From positions 1 through 64,000 of the forward strand of contig JAHQIW010000199.1 of the NCBI GenBank assembly GCA_019055375.1: a DNA stretch of 64,000 nucleotides. Direction: 5' to 3'. Every line of letters starts with the position of its first letter. The stretch's first letter is position 1. The translations under genes were made by a program, and so were the position numbers. The notes beneath the pieces are model-generated. The model was not told the origin of the DNA and did not search any database. It saw only the letters and a program-made list of their open reading frames with translations. This DNA comes from Parelaphostrongylus tenuis (taxonomy: Eukaryota; Nematoda; Chromadorea; Rhabditida; Metastrongylidae). Shown here piece by piece: positions 25,816 to 43,000 of this stretch.

Positions 25816-26588
25816 CTGGGTTGGCGAGAAATTTTCCGGACTTTTTCATTTTTCTACCTTTATTTCCAGTGCTTTATTGAAAAGGCTCAAATTTCAATAG
25901 ATCCTTTCATTATTATTTGGGCCAACTTGTCATGTGCTCTGGTAAAGACTCTTGTACCAGCCAAAGAGCAATCGAGTGCGCAAACGCTCTGTGTCAGGTG
26001 AAAATTTCGCTTGACATAAAGGGTGAAACGTTCGTCTTCGATGACTCTCTGTAAGGGAGCAGAGCTCCCGAGAGAACTGACTACAAAAATATCGAAAGAC
26101 GACGGGTTCTGCCCGACTGACGAGTCTGTAAGGACGAAACACGTGTATCGGGCTGTACAAAAGCCCTTACCAGACCACATGACCAGTTGGCTCAAATAAT
26201 AATGAAAGCATCATTTTCATTTTTATTGGTTATTTTTCATGCATTTAGGCTTTCGTTTTCACTATCGTCTAGAGCAGCTTCTTTCGGTGATTTTGATCTA
26301 TAAAACTTACACATTTGTTTTTTGGGATGGAATTGTCTTGAGAGCAAAAACGATTGTTGATGGTACACGAGTATGGTCAACCCTTTCGGAGCCATGGACC
26401 CAACCCTCTGCGTCTCTCAAACGTTTTGCTCTCGCGATAATTCCATATTAAAGCAGATGTTGAAGTGTTATATATCAAAATATAACCGTAGGAAGCTGCT
26501 CTAAACTATAGTAAAAGCAAAAACTTAAATGCCTCTGAAAAATAATTAACAAGAAAGAAAAAGTCCGGAAAATTTCCTGCTTACCCAA
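25816..26588. mobile_element. Non-autonomous mariner-type element with a nested MITE
   Basis: The outer TIRs are CTGGGTTGGCGAGAAATTTT and, reversed, TTGGGTAAGCAGGAAATTTT, both followed by CCGGACTTTTTC. Inside, 25895-26215 is a second inverted-repeat element with termini CTTTCATTATTATTTGGGCC. No transposase is visible. Confidence 0.7.
25895..26215. repeat. MITE nested in the mariner-type element
   Basis: About 60 bp at each end are inverted copies (GCCAACTTGTCATGTGCTCT versus AGACCACATGACCAGTTGGC). The core (25957-26150) is about 90% identical by eye to 4036-4215. Confidence 0.7.
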
Positions 26589-26792
26589 TGTGATTCTCAC
26601 GTTGACTGGTGGGGCTTTCGATTCGAGCGAGTTCATTCATTCGTTCCGCCAACTAATGTCGTCAGTTCGTTCATTTTTCGAGTGACCTACAAATCCATAA
26701 TCGATTACTACTCTCTATAGGATCCAAGAAAGGCTACTGGCTTCTTTATCCTATTTACAATGGAATAGTTTCTTGTGATATATAGTAAGGTT

Positions 26793-27098
26793 GAGAGCGC
26801 ATGCGGCGCAGTGGTTAGAGGTGCTCTGCGTCGCACACGAGGTCAATGGTTCGATCTCGCGCTCATGGCTCACCAAGCCATCCATCCCTCCGGGGCCGGT
26901 AAATTGGTACCAGACAAATCTCAGACTTGTCTGGGAGGATAAGCAGCACTGACTTGGTTCAGCGGGAGGCCACCGCGAGTCATTGTAAAGGCCAGATATG
27001 TATTCAGTCACCTCAAACGAAGTTAGAAATTGAAGTCGAATGCATGGCGTATCCCTCAGGGATTGATCAACGCCGAAGGCTTTATCCTTTATCCTTTG
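26793..27098 (+). mobile_element. tRNA-derived SINE, full copy with target-site duplication
   Basis: The head is tRNA-like: GAGCGC at the start pairs with GCGCTC, the A box is GGCGCAGTGGTTAG and the B box is GGTTCGATCTC. A conserved body of about 220 bp follows, with motifs AAATTGGTACCAGAC and GAGTCATTGTAAAGGCC, ending in a TTTATCC repeat tail. The copy is flanked by a perfect 10-bp direct repeat TAGTAAGGTT (26783-26792 and 27099-27108). This is the signature of LINE-dependent retroposition. Confidence 0.85.
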
Positions 27099-27369
27099 TA
27101 GTAAGGTTCCTCTTTTGGCCACGTCACTTCGCATGTACTATGGATCTTTGTTTTTCAAAGAAAAGGCCTATCACAAACATTTTCAACCGCAAAGAATGCC
27201 AATTTTATAAAGATGACTGCAGCAACTTCATTCAGCAGATCTTTTTAGCCCCTCAGGGACGACAGTCGATCGATCGGACAGCGCAGCTTACAGAAGGCGC
27301 GCGCGCGATTTCCGCTATTCAATCAGGATTTTTTTCCACTTGGAAAGTAGAACCTTAGGTTTTTTTCTG

Positions 27370-27690
27370 TGTTGCTCTGAGATTCTGTGATTTTTCTCTA
27401 CATGGTCATATGTTTTTTGTGCATGTATAACTTTTCTACACGATAAAAACCGAGTGCGAAACGTAATCTTCTTTTCGCTCTTGCGGCGTTCTATGATAAC
27501 TTTTCGAAAAACGAACTGAAGAATCAAAATCCTTGAGATTTGGGCTATCGAATGACTAGTAGGAATTTGGCGATAAGCCAATGCCAATATACACTACTCA
27601 GCTTAGCAGATAAAGCAAACTAAGTGTGAAACATAAGTTTAATTTCGCTGTTACAATGCAATAAAGGATTTTTCAAAATGCATTTCGCCA
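27370..27690. repeat. Dispersed AT-rich repeat, copy 2
   Basis: Shares ACGTAATCTTCTTTTCGCTC and AAGTGTGAAACATAAGTTTA with the 20.3-kb copy. A more distant piece is at about 53530-53620. It abuts the tRNA-like element at 27714. Confidence 0.5.
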
Positions 27691-27713
27691 TGTTATGATG
27701 TTTTCTGTATACC

Positions 27714-28070
27714 TAAGAGAATTGAGTGGTGAGCAGAAACACGGCCTCAGGCGGGAATCGAACCCGCGTTTCATCCTATCCGGGGACGCGTGCTCTACCA
27801 CTACACCACCGAGGCACAATTGCACGACCCATTATTCTTCAACATCTCAATGTTAGCTATCAGCCACCAACCTTTGACAGGTTTGGTCGGGTATGCGGTT
27901 TAACTGTCAAAGGTTAGTGTCTGAAGCTAACATTGAGATGTTGAAGAATAATGGGTCGTGCAATTGTGCCTCGGTGGTGTAGTGCTAGAGAACGCGTCCC
28001 CAGATAGGATGAAACGCGGGTTCGATTCCCACCTGAAATGGTGTTTTCTACTTACCACTCAATTCTCTTA
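27714..28070. repeat. Inverted-repeat element with tRNA-like arms (best copy)
   Basis: This 357-bp fold-back begins TAAGAGAATTGAGTGG and ends with the reverse complement (CTCAATTCTCTTA). Each arm contains a tRNA-like sequence (27744-27815 on -, 27968-28039 on +), then 40-plus bases of matching stem (27817-27865 versus 27918-27967) around a loop containing CTTTGACAG...CTGTCAAAG. The left arm is more intact. Its shape resembles a MITE, but arms built on tRNA sequence are unusual. Confidence 0.85.
27744..27815 (-). other. tRNA-like cloverleaf (Gly-like body) inside the inverted-repeat element
   Basis: Seventy-two bases fold as a canonical cloverleaf: acceptor GCCTCGG/CTGAGGC (7 pairs, one G-T), D stem GTGT/GCAC, anticodon stem CGTCC/GGATG with loop CCGGATA, four-base variable loop, T arm GCGGG-TTCGATT-CCCGC. 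The A box (TGGTGTAGTGG) and B box (GGTTCGATTCC) fit Pol III promoters. The anticodon loop has C, not U, at position 33 and would read GGA, although the body resembles tRNA-Gly; no CCA is encoded. It is therefore best called tRNA-derived, probably not a working tRNA. Confidence 0.6.
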
Positions 28071-28549
28071 GCAATAAAGAGGCTTTTCCAAAAATCAAAC
28101 ATATCGTTGAAGTCGCAAAGATATAGGATTTCGAGTGATTACTAAATGTCTGGGAGAAAAGTTTTGTCCAGCGAGGAAAGCCTTTGAATAATCGTGTACC
28201 TCAGGTGGTACACGTCGTCTCTTAGGGGTTAGAGGGTTTGCGAAGATCAACATCAATCGCAATAGCGCACAATAGCGTAGGAATCGCTCCTATCGATTCG
28301 GGCTGGTAAATCAACGAATTATCACTATTGGTCATTTTTATGCGAAAATTCGTAGATTTCGCCGCCTGGACGGGGAGGGCGGTTTCTCCGGAATTGTTCA
28401 GATCTAAGAGTCTAAGAGTCCCATTGAGAAAAGGTTTAGGTGAGGTTAACGAACCATGAATGAATGACTCAGCACCCGCTCACTTGACCGACGCTCAAAA
28501 GCCTCGTCGATACGGCTCCACTCTAAAGATCCGTTTGAATTTCCCGCGC

Positions 28550-28748
28550 ATTGCGAAATAGGGGCGGGGCGAGGCCTGCTCGAGGTAGTGATTCGTTGGT
28601 CCCGCCCACCTGGCGGGCGGCCTCCGTCTGTGAGTGGTGGGTGAGTGGCGGGAATGTCGTGTGGCGCGTTGCGTGCGTGTCGCGGTCGTTCGGCGATCGG
28701 TCGCGTAGTGGTTCACTGTGTTCATCCAACTTTCAGCTAGAAGGTCGT
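28550..28748 (+). promoter_or_regulatory. GC-rich region upstream of beta-tubulin (probable promoter/5' outron)
   Basis: Just upstream of the tubulin start the sequence turns markedly GC- and CpG-rich, with GGGCGGGGCG near 28560 and a CCGCCCACC...GGCGGGCGG stretch near 28603-28622. The rest of the window is AT-rich. This fits a housekeeping-type promoter or transcribed leader. No TATA box or experimentally defined site can be claimed. Confidence 0.5.
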
Positions 28749-28754
28749 CTTTCA
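28749..28754 (+). promoter_or_regulatory. Candidate spliced-leader trans-splice acceptor of beta-tubulin
   Basis: The sequence TCTTTCAG ends at 28754, 17 bases before the ATG at 28772, and matches the nematode 3' splice-site consensus. A second TTTCAG ends at 28736. No cis donor is evident in the GC-rich leader, so SL trans-splicing is the natural reading, inferred from nematode biology. Confidence 0.5.
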
Positions 28755-28771
28755 GTTAGTTCTTGAACGAG

Positions 28772-34795
<6,024 letters not shown>

Positions 34796-34975
34796 AAACG
34801 TTTCTATGATCTGTCGTGCATCCCATTATTTGTTATATAACTCTCTGCTGCACTGTTGCGTAAATGTTTTGTTGATGATGGTTTCCGGATCGTTTTGACG
34901 TGCTTTATGCTTACTCGTTATATTACTAAATTATAACAACAATCTTTCCGATAAAATGTTAAATGAATGTCTACA
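34796..34975 (+). terminator. Beta-tubulin 3' UTR, candidate polyadenylation region
   Basis: After the TAA at 34793-34795 comes AT-rich non-coding sequence. There is no canonical AATAAA in the first 200 bases; the nearest variant is GATAAA around 34951, followed by a T/A-rich stretch. The cleavage site is inferred only. Confidence 0.3.
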
Positions 34976-35496
34976 GAAGTAGCAGTGGTGACAGTGCAAA
35001 CTGACGAAGGTTAGATCTTATCGCGATGTGAATCGAAAAGATAACACTGACGTGGAGCGTGGCCTACGTTATGCGCATAAATCACTGATGACATAGTAGC
35101 TGACCAACCCAAAATGATGGCTAATTTGTTTTGCTTTTTTTCTAGGCCGACTCATAGGTAGCCTTTGGTTAGGAAGTGGTGGACAGGACGGTCGGGGGTT
35201 ATGGTCGCATCTTCACATGTTGTCAGTGATGACGTCGCATACAAACGCAATTCATCTCGTGGCGAGGTTTCGTCATGGCCTAGATTGACTCGCGTCGGAC
35301 AACAACTGATTCCATTCACAGATTTCGACGTTCGGTGTATTTTCACATTGTCTGTGGAGATGTCTATCATTTTATGCTCACATGACTGGTTTTGTAGCGA
35401 CGAACTTGATTGTTATGTGCCAGTATTACGTAGAATTACTCTGGAATTTTTTGGAGAGTTTTGTTTATGATATAGAATATACTCTTAGGTCGAAGA

Positions 35497-36064
35497 AAAC
35501 GCGTTTTTCTTTTCCTTAACACTCGCACCGAAATTTCAGAGTTTTTGCATGAATTCAGTCAAAATAGCAATAATTATTCTTTGAACTAAAGGCGATCATT
35601 ATCCGCGATCTGCAAGCTTTCCTGATCTTCGAAATCACCATTCCTTTGGCTTTGAATCAAAAATTCCTGAAATGCTTGTTCAACTTAAGCAGATGTCTCG
35701 ATTCTCGAGTCGGCGTCCACGCAGGTAATGTTCTATTGAGCCGAAATGGACCATAATCGGACGGAGCAGCATCTGGACTGTAGGTATTGCGTCCAGGACC
35801 TCGACTTCTCTCCAGTTTGATTAGACTTCTCCTTAGTCTTTTCTCTTGCGGTGTGAGGTTTGGCATTGTCTTGCTGAAACAGTGTGCGCTTTCGCCGAAT
35901 CATTGTCGGGTTTTTTTCCTTCAACGCATCGTAGAATCTTGTATGGGGAGTTTTCGTATGGAAATAAGCCTGAGATATTCTTTTAACTTACAGTAACCGA
36001 TACTGAGTGAAACAAACATGAGATTTGAATTTTTCGCGGGTGTTGAGGAAACTTTTTCCTAATA
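35497..36064 (-). mobile_element. Mariner relic, same subfamily as 58 kb
   Basis: The right end GCGGGTGTTGAGGAAACTTT matches the 58-kb TIR; the left end near 35500-35530 is diverged. The minus strand keeps LFQQDNAKPHTA, the second catalytic D region, and a broken segment where the third motif should be. Confidence 0.75.
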
Positions 36065-36524
36065 GAATATCAGTAATATTGGATATCGTAAGTTGGCTGG
36101 TTGTTCACCCGTTGTTTTTAGCATTAGTTGCTACGGTAACGTACTAATTTCGTAAGCTCTGATTACGTCTGTGAACTCCCGTCCACGGTGACCCCTATCA
36201 GTGCCCAGATTCCTGTGTGTTCAAGCCGTCAGTTGGGATGGTTTGAGATGACGATTGTGTCCTAAAAATATCGAATAATGCTTCAATACGTGTATCGTTT
36301 CATTTTTTTGAAAGGTTAACAGCAAGCAACACTAGTGGGTGTTCTATGGTGTTCTTCAGTCATTCGGTCTTTGATTACCAGAGGGCGGCCAGGCATTGAC
36401 TGAGCAGAGATGCCCTTGTTCTGAATTTTAATATTAGACTTACGCTACACCGTTGACATCGACTCCTAGGTAAATGAGTGAGATAACCATTTTATGAGAG
36501 TTATTGAACGTTTGATAATACCAA

Positions 36525-36825
36525 GAGCGCATGTGGCTCAGTGATTAGAGGTGCTTCTGTGTCGTACACAAGGGTTCATCGTTCGATCTCACGTTCATTG
36601 CTCACCAAGCTAACCATCCCGCCGGGGTCGGCAAATTGGTACCAGACTGGTACTAAACTTGTCCGGAAGATAAGGGCACTTATTCGATGCGGGGGCATCG
36701 CGATTCATTTTGAAGGCCAGATATGCGTTCAATCACCTTAAACGAAGTCAAAATTAGAGAAGAATGCATGGCGCCATCTGACAGGGATTGATCAACAGCC
36801 AAAGTCTTAACCTACTTAACCTTTT
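36525..36825 (+). mobile_element. SINE copy
   Basis: The head GCGCATGTGGCTCAGTGATTAG, body GGGGTCGGCAAATTGGTACC and tail TTAACCTACTTAACC agree with the family. It lies between the mariner relic and the secreted Cys-rich gene. Confidence 0.75.
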
Positions 36826-37076
36826 TGTGATGGTATCAAATGGCAACTGACGATATCCCTCGTCAACTGACGCTGATGAAAGAGCACCATCAAGTGCGCA
36901 TAATAGCAAAGCAGTTCAAAATTGTGAAACCGTTCCATTATTAGTTGACTTTTTTATCCGAAATGGTGAACTTATTTGTAGAGACAACGGAGGCACATCA
37001 GTTATCTTATCAATTGGGTTAATCTGTTCTTGTTCGAGTTTTTCAAACTTTTTATCTTATTAAGACGTTTCAGATT

Positions 37077-40000
37077 ATGACTATGCAGTCTTTCATTACA
37101 ATGTCTGTCTGTCTAATAATAGTTATATTGGTCGTAGAAGCTGAATCGTTTCGGTTGAAGCGCGATTTTATGTATTTATCAGATGAAAACGGTACCGATG
37201 CCGAGTGTTTTCAGGTGAATGCTATAGTATTGACAGTTGAAAGTTGACATGTTCGGTTAAATAGTACACGATACTAAGAACATCTGCTAAATCCGATATA
37301 TCCTCATTAAATACTGTACGGAATTAATATCATAGATATACCGTACCGTAGTCCTAATTAACGCTCATGGGAACTAATGAAAAACAATGACGCGCAAATA
37401 AGACGTAATATTGATTGCTACTAAAAAAATTTGACAACTTTACACATCTTTATGAGACGTGCTGTAGATAAAGCGAGTGTTCTTTGATCAAATGAGTAAA
37501 TACGTAGCTGTCTGAGAAACGTCTATACACAAAAGAAATAGTTGATTCCTCTATGGACTGCGAACTGCTGGTTTTCATAGTCCGACTCTGGGCTTCTAAG
37601 CCATTTACATTAGAGTCTTAACATGATTTACATTTTCTTCAGAAAAAAATCTGTAATAATCATCTCGATTGATTATGAATGACTTTTTATTGTCATAACA
37701 TTGCACGGGATTTGATAGGGATTGATGACGCGTAAAAGACAGAAAACTTCGCATAGATATTTCTGTGCCGCGAAAGCTTGAATTGACACCTTTGAGTGTC
37801 ATTGATCCGAAAATGGTTTGACACACTTCGAATTGACGATCAAAACCAGGGGGATTTTCTGTTATGCCAGAATCTTGCTGAGCTACAGCAGGACGGTTAT
37901 CCTTAGTCACGGTGACTAAAATCAAGAATGAGCACGGTACTTATGTCCAGAAACTCGGTGCGACAAACTCGACGTCAAGCCACAAGCGACACTCTACCCA
38001 GGGGTTACTTAATGGCCGAAATTGGTAAGAATTACGGGCTGGTCGGGAGAATAGGGGAATTATAAAATTATTGTATCTGTTAACGATACGGAGTTCAATC
38101 AGAATCTCGAAAGTGCAGGAGAAACAAATAATACCTTTCGTGGAATCGAAATGCATAAGTTAGTGAAAACAATCTATGAATGAGTAAGTGAATGAAATCA
38201 GATAAAACCAATAAATACATGGGAATAGACGTTCCTAAGATGATTGAGTGGTAAACAAAAACTCGACGTCAGACGGGATTTGAACCCGGGGTTCATGCAT
38301 ACCGAGAACGCAAGGCTACCATTACACCACCGAGGCACCGCTTACTCATCACTCATTCTTCAATACCTTTTTAACATAGCTATCAGCCACCAATCACTAA
38401 CAGGTTTGGTCGAGCTAGCAATATTGCTCTGTAAACCCGGGATAATGTTATTGGACTGAGGTCTAATTTTTGCTTACCACTCAATTCTCTTGAAAATATT
38501 TAAATCATAACACTGCGAAAAAGCAGTAAAAACATAAGGATTCTTGGAATATGGATTACTTGAAGAGGAAGTAGAAAAGAAATGCTGCGTTGCTAAACAT
38601 CTATGGCACCTTTTATTAGTTCGGGCGCCAACTTCGGCGTCTACATAGCGACAACAGTACATTCTGCGATCCTCAGTCCTTTTATGATCAGTTTTGTAAA
38701 TCTATCCGTATTTCAACGGATATAATCCCTTCTTCTCGAAATATGGAACTTTCTACTGGAGTTTTATTATCTGTATAGTAATGCTAATTGATGTCTCTTC
38801 TTTGCAGCGATGTAATGCAAAGTTTCAACATGATTTCGAGTATAGCTTTAATATGTCAGCAAATTCCTTTTATGACTTTCCATTTCATCCATTGGTACTT
38901 GACTACACTACATTCTTATTGTATTGTAAACTTGCCGAACAACGTACAAAGTGCTGTGTGGAACAATGTAAAGATACCGTAAGTTCTCCATTTAGGGTTG
39001 AGCAAAAAGTTCTCAGAACATTTTTGAAGTTTTGTTTTTGTGCGCAACTTAATGCTAGAGACAATAACTATTCTTCAAAGTATAGATCCGTCGTTTTTAG
39101 TTTTAAGTTCTGTTTTTATGCCCAAATCAACAACTGCGAAACAAAGCTCTTCAAAAAAAAAGAGAATGTTTTGAAGCCTAAGCGAGGTGGTACGCCAGGG
39201 CCATACACGCGTGTTTCAGATGTCTCGCCCTCCTCATCAGTGACCCACGCCCCATATTAAGCCCTGCATTGTAGCAAGGAGGGAGGCGCATGTGGTGACG
39301 GCACAGTGTCATTGCACACTTCTCAGTCGATGGATTTCGGCTGGTAGAACAAAATTGATCCATGGCATCGGCTGTTTTTGAAAAAAGGCTTTATACATTT
39401 TTAAAAATTATCTGAATGTTTATTGCGAGGTTTTCAAAAACAGTCGATGCCATGGATCAATTATTCCACCAACCGAGTCCATCGACTGAGAAGTGGTGAT
39501 GGACCAGTGTCATTGTACACTGTGCCGTCACCACATACGCCTCCCTCCTTGCTAATAATACAGGGCTTAGAGTGGGGCGTGTATCAGAGTTTAGACATTC
39601 TTTTTTTTGAAATTATTTTGGATGTTTATTACGAGGTTTTAGGAACAATCGATGCCATAGATCAGTTTTGTTCTTCTAAGCTCTTCAGTCGAATCACAAT
39701 TACTCGGTAAAGGTTCGGCATTCAAGCGGCTTGCAAATCTATTTCATCCAAAAAAAAAATGGCCGGCCAGAACGAGGCACGTCTCCGAGATCGAAATTGC
39801 CTGTTTGAATGGCTCAAAACATCTGCCACGGTCGATTTTGTAGCCATACCAGCACCTTCACTCTCATTAATTTCATCGACGAGTTTGAGGATCGTTAAAC
39901 TTTTTCCCCAACAATGGCGGACCAACACACGCGAATCATACTGTTTAATTTGCATTTTAGAGCTGAAATCAATGAACTAGGTGAAATGTACCAAAAAAAT

Positions 40001-43000
40001 CAATACAAAAGACACAAAGATATCAAAAATTAGAGTTTTCAAGAGTTTTCTAGAATTTTTGCTCAACTTAATGGTATGGAACACGTACACGCTATAACAC
40101 TATGAACGCTTTCAGTCAGCGGACACGATATTTTCACCGTCAAATTTTATCTGTTCGTTTAAACGTTCTCATTTCACAGAAGTTCGACCATGTCTTGCCG
40201 ATGTAGAACCAATTACATTTTTAAAGGTTTGCCATTCACAATAAGCTAATGTACAGTTCGGGTGAAACGTAAGGTTTAGATGTGCCTCTGCGATTCCGAT
40301 AGTCGTTGGTTTGATCCCTACACCCAAGACATAAGTAGATTGTCTCTCTTGGCTTGAAAAATCGGTGCCAGACTTTTCTAGGACGGTAAAAACGACATGG
40401 GAAGCCGTTAGGCTTCTTTAGGTCATCATAGTGTATTCAGGGAGTCTATAACGCATTCAGTGAATTGGCCGGCCTTATGGAGGGGAGAACGCTCGATAAT
40501 ATTGAAGTGAACGACCGTGCTTTTTGATAGGCTGGTGAGATACCTGATAATTGTGAATCTTCGCCACCAAAACAAGGGTATTTCAACTTTTGTATTTGTA
40601 TTAAAGGGCGCATGTGGCGCAGTGGTTAGAGGTGCTTTGCGTCCACACGGGGTCGACGATTCGATCTCGCGGTCATGGCTCACCAAGCCATCCATCTCTC
40701 CGAGGTCGGTAAATTGGTAATAGACAGGTCTCAGTCTTGTCTGGGTGGATAAACAGCACTGACTCGGTACAGTGGGAGGCCACCGCGAGTCATTGTAAAG
40801 GCCATACGCATTCAATCAACTTAAACGAAGTTGAAAATTGAAGACGAATGAATGGCGCATCCCTCAGGGGCTGATCAACGTCGAGAGCTTTATACTTTTT
40901 TTTAGCTTTATGTGTAGTGAATTGTAATGGAAGAATGATACTATGCGACAGCACAATAGTACCAGCTCATGTATCTGATGAGTTCCATGAGCGATAACAT
41001 GGAGTAGGGATACGGTAGTACGATAGAAGCGTTAAGGAAAATATTGAACGGTAAAACTGCAAATGAGGATGTGCGAGAACACAATGTGAACGAAGAGAAA
41101 TAGACGACTTACTATCAATAAGAAGGGCGATTTGCGTCAGCCATGACAATGTAATAACACGATGGATAGCGAAAAGAGGATATGAGCATTGATAATTAAT
41201 GGCAATGGTCAGTGGTAGAAGAAACAATGGCCAAAGCGTCACAATAACACGATGAGACACGCTCATCCTCAATACGGCACGTTGAACGACATGCGGGTCG
41301 AGCCCTGACTGGTGGACGACGAACAAACTCCGGCAGGTGGCATTTTGTGTCATAAGGCGCACAAGTGTTCGTGGATGACGAATTTTCCTGGCAGACGTCG
41401 AGTCAGGGTGCTCGGAGGCTAGAGGCGTTAGCCTGCTCGAAGTAGCGGAGGCATTCATCGATGACGAACAACTGTGGAAAGCAGCAACTGCAGCCGTTCA
41501 CAAGATTTGTTTACTTTGACATATCATTAGTGGTACAATCTCTGAGTGTAGAGGCGATAGAATAGGTAGAAGTAGAACGTGCAGATACTCAAAAAATGGT
41601 GCGCCGTCCAGCAGTAATGCTAAAGATCTGAAATTGTCGGCATTATCAATCCATTCCAGGTCGCGCGGTCACTATATTGTTCACGGCGAACTAAATCAAA
41701 AGTCCGACTATCAAACATTGACCATTTTGAGCCTGATGGGTTCTAGATTTCCTACCGCAATATTCATTCAATGGATCTAAAAAATAAAATTCGAATATGA
41801 GAGAGCAGAGACGGCGTTTTGTGCACTTGAGGTTCACAAAAAACCTCTTTGGAAAAATTCTTGACCGGTAAATTTTCTAAAAATTGACTGTCAGTTTATC
41901 AATCTCTATGATGGATCATGATGTATGGAGTATTTCTTGTGATTCCACAGCTGTTTTTATGGGATTCTTTATGTGAATTCCTTCTGATGGATTATGATGA
42001 TTTGTATTTGTTGATTGATTTGTTGAATGCTGGATAATCTCGAGTCATCTAGAACCATAAAGATCTCTAGGCCCACATCGCCCAGAGCGTTGCCTTGAGC
42101 GAGGGAACGGACCAATGACTGCGTTCACGCTGTATGGCACCTCTAATCGTTATTTTACACGAATATCCAATCAAAGGGATAATTCTTTGGGTTCATATGT
42201 GATTCACCGAAGAAATGCACTCGCTGTGGACGGGTGACAAAGTTCGTCTATGTGAACCTTCAGGCTGAACACTCTTCAAAATAATCATTGTTTTTAGTGC
42301 GATAATCAATGCCATCATGAAGTAGGGAGACGAAGTATCCCCGAAAAGTCGAACTCTATGAATCAGGCGAGTTTTCTGATTATTTTCACTAATTTTTGAT
42401 TTTTTAAAAATTTCACTGCAAGAAAATATCGGCCTTGTTTGTTCAATGAGTTACTGAATGCAGAAAATCAAATTCCGACACAATAAGCTTATTGCTTGGT
42501 CCGTGTTTTTTTACAATTTGCAAAAACTTCTTCGGTAGTTTCTTATTTGAGGAATTCCTTGCTTTAGAGGAAAGCCATTAAGTTTCACTCAAATCGCCGG
42601 ACGGGTAAATTTTCTAACGTTAGTTGTACTATATATTCAAAATGTTCAGTGTCAAGCAAAACTTAGAACTTCGGGTGAGAGTTGAACCCTCGTTTCACCC
42701 TTTTCGGGATGGGGGCGAGATGCTCGCACACATTTGCACTATAATTTCTTCCCAAACACGTTCAAAGTCGTTTTCAGTGTGTCTACGCCAGTGTAAAGAG
42801 TAGCCAAGGCTTTTTCCTTAATATGGACTACACGAAATAATCCATTGGGTTGAGATCCTGAGAGTTTAACTCACTCCTGACGGGTGGCAATCGTAGGACG
42901 TCCCGATTACGCAAGAGCCCAGTCCTGCTGAAGCGTAAATCCATCGGCGCCAAAGTGTTGAGCACTTCAAGGCTCCAGTACGCCTCGTGAATATCGCTGG

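Noticed and set aside
27744..28039. Pair of functional tRNA genes
   Set aside because: The anticodon loop lacks U33, the anticodon does not fit the Gly-like body, and the same unit recurs within repeated elements with shared ends.
35165..35470. 101-codon open frame downstream of tubulin
   Set aside because: No recognisable motif, and the opposite strand is also open; treated as chance.
40967..41458. 163-codon open frame on the minus strand, joint longest in the window
   Set aside because: It has one hydrophobic stretch but no recognisable family, lies inside a host intron on the opposite strand and lacks splice support. A degraded receptor exon cannot be excluded.
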